Source: a virus. Taken from it: a stretch of 20,403 bases of DNA. Shown one piece after another: positions 20,201 through 20,403 of the stretch. Both the position numbers and the translations under genes were made by a program. Below the pieces are notes generated by a model that had not been told where the DNA came from, did no database searches, and was given only the letters and a program-made list of their open reading frames with translations. Each line of letters begins with the position of its first letter. Position 1 is the first letter of the stretch. The DNA lies in the IMG/VR virus record IMGVR_UViG_3300030099_003698, positions 1-20,403 of that record. One strand, written 5' to 3'.

Positions 20201-20403
20201 GTAGATGCAGCAAGTGTCATACCAACTTCTGCTTTAGTAGCATTAGGATCAAATGGAGCGCGTGTTGCCTCGCCAGCAACACCAGCCGCAAAACCACCTT
20301 TTGCCGATGCACGAGCCGCTTGACCTACTGTCATGCCACCTCTTGCAAGCAATCCCAACTGACCAGCAACAGGTAAGGCAAATGCTATATTTATTGGATC
20401 AAC
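17209..20403 (-). CDS. Large internal virion/ejection-type protein, C-terminal part (cut by right edge)
   Basis: 1064 residues are visible and the frame stays open to the window edge; a TTG near 20358 is inside the frame, not a clear start. The first visible part is Gly/Ala-rich and hydrophobic (ARASAKGGFAAGVAGEATRA). A charged coiled-coil stretch follows near residues 385-445 (TVKNLKTKIEETETKITDIQ, LIDKLGERLARLRND). The C-terminal 200 residues mix hydrophobic helices and Trp-rich segments (KFRRPDWWFESKDNADIIAR, ILEGNESEAAKKF-like end). Podoviruses encode such giant proteins inside the head that pass through the envelope at DNA entry. No transglycosylase motif lies in the visible part; it may be outside the window. 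Placed upstream of the tail fibre in the late operon. Confidence 0.78.
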   Translation of the reverse strand, partial: VDPINIAFALPVAGQLGLLARGGMTVGQAARASAKGGFAAGVAGEATRAPFDPNATKAEVGMTLAASTALGSLFGSIPSIYKNMRVHTDDALNTTKDMLTDRGDFVGEVDGYTVSYVRGADQEQAVKVEKDQIEINEDIADRDYDAAVWTQPEVAGARAFNPGDIKSRREYKDFLVHKELVRSQVKRTPGESDASYVDRINTLAFERTIAGEGLKKTVATNNIFYRALSTPAKRILLNDKIPESVKRIYTTINGNAAMATARNMAGKGYQSIMQRVPTHQAKGEAMLRELRILYDKEVLVDRSSVVLGNDASGLYTHRFWSTKPSFEQWFDDLAKRYIEFGEDWNVPNRYSSLSDVDKQSFTILREFFEGFEKRALELNLWKSKKDIETTVKNLKTKIEETETKITDIQADKAKPGITKKQQALIDKLGERLARLRNDLEYNETLLVNGIDRPKFYFPIYYDKMKLRDPQQREVFTEIIEKHIEQNPKEFVWNAVSKKMEKRDPSVSSREIAEGVVRTIMEEAENYTPGTGLVGSKHTRMRTLDIPEWKVKDFIIRDQQVISAYTRKMGQRIEWASNFGNKNIDDILDEAEEVMYRDGKLTAKEIAQVRRDLIADYEYTMGMYRRNPDRWDQQIVDGLKDLAGLTYLNNAGIAALGDLGAVVFEHGFRRVLDPIISNTKAETYGLALKEQRKIARGLDIIINAQAKARLVSDNITRVTPNAKERVLNPITNAFYNIPLIGNNLGVITRFGRQVDAVLRQSHYIERIKRIANGKAQGDDIEYMARYGLELEDCQEIAKFDAIIQDGNFYFANVDNWPQATARERELRFKWESAMDRGLGNTIMFATAFDKPIITRGVVYVRENWATKQLGYTADKQASTRDVNLVRIESGMMTLPFQFWDFGLAATNRITASLADPQRMHRVQGAIALFGMAYLSQKFRRPDWWFESKDNADIIARTFDYSGIMGVYSDIAYMGLHMAIGIGAIDPEYSIIQGKYRPTGTDAFLEPFGATPGMIGEWVGAVNDVLEGNESEAAKKFVYNVPLGWGSLFGLDQDVRGFVRESLSGN

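Noticed and set aside
1-20403. CRISPR array, insertion sequence, integrase or rRNA
   Set aside because: No regularly spaced repeats, transposase or integrase motifs, or rRNA-like sequence were seen on either strand.

Overview
The window looks like a piece of a tailed bacteriophage genome with a short-tailed (podovirus-like) gene set. The evidence is a large terminase with Walker A and B motifs, a separate small terminase, a lysis cassette, a T7-style tail fibre and the C-terminal part of a giant internal virion-type protein. Base composition is AT-rich except for one short GC-rich intergenic island. Several tiny proteins and the terminase N-terminus resemble, from memory, those of marine podoviruses of alphaproteobacteria (SAR116/SAR11 type). 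That host guess is inference only. No integrase, excisionase or attachment site was seen, so lysogeny is not supported.

Layout. 1-4674 (minus strand) is a late block read right to left: small terminase, a 402-residue protein of unknown role, then a run of eight very small, mostly basic proteins ending in the large terminase, which runs off the left edge. 4675-5011 is a dense, GC-rich, highly structured intergenic region between divergent genes; it could be a control region, a packaging site or a replication site. 5012-11725 (plus strand) is an early/middle block. It holds small unknown proteins, an ArdC-type antirestriction metalloprotein, a cytosine-methylase-like protein, a zinc-ribbon peptide, an Hjc-like resolvase, a protein with a DnaA domain IV-like DNA-binding motif, a YqaJ-type exonuclease, an ERF-type annealing protein and more small unknowns. 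11726-11920 has no gene but can fold, and it ends in a strong intrinsic terminator. 11910-20403 (minus strand) is a second late block: internal virion protein (partial), tail fibre, a small conserved protein, a second fibre/receptor-binding-type protein, three small or membrane-associated proteins, a holin-like protein and an M15 peptidase endolysin.

How the genes may work together. The plus block would act first: ArdC and the methylase-like protein against host restriction, and the exonuclease, annealing protein and resolvase in recombination and processing of replicated DNA. The DnaA-like protein may act on initiation or transcription. The two minus blocks then supply packaging, tail and lysis functions. 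Genes are tightly packed, with many TAATG or TGATG stop/start overlaps. The plus block carries four GC-rich hairpins 6-11 bases after stop codons, none with a U-tract, which suggests organised RNA processing. All functions are read from sequence motifs and memory; no database search was possible.
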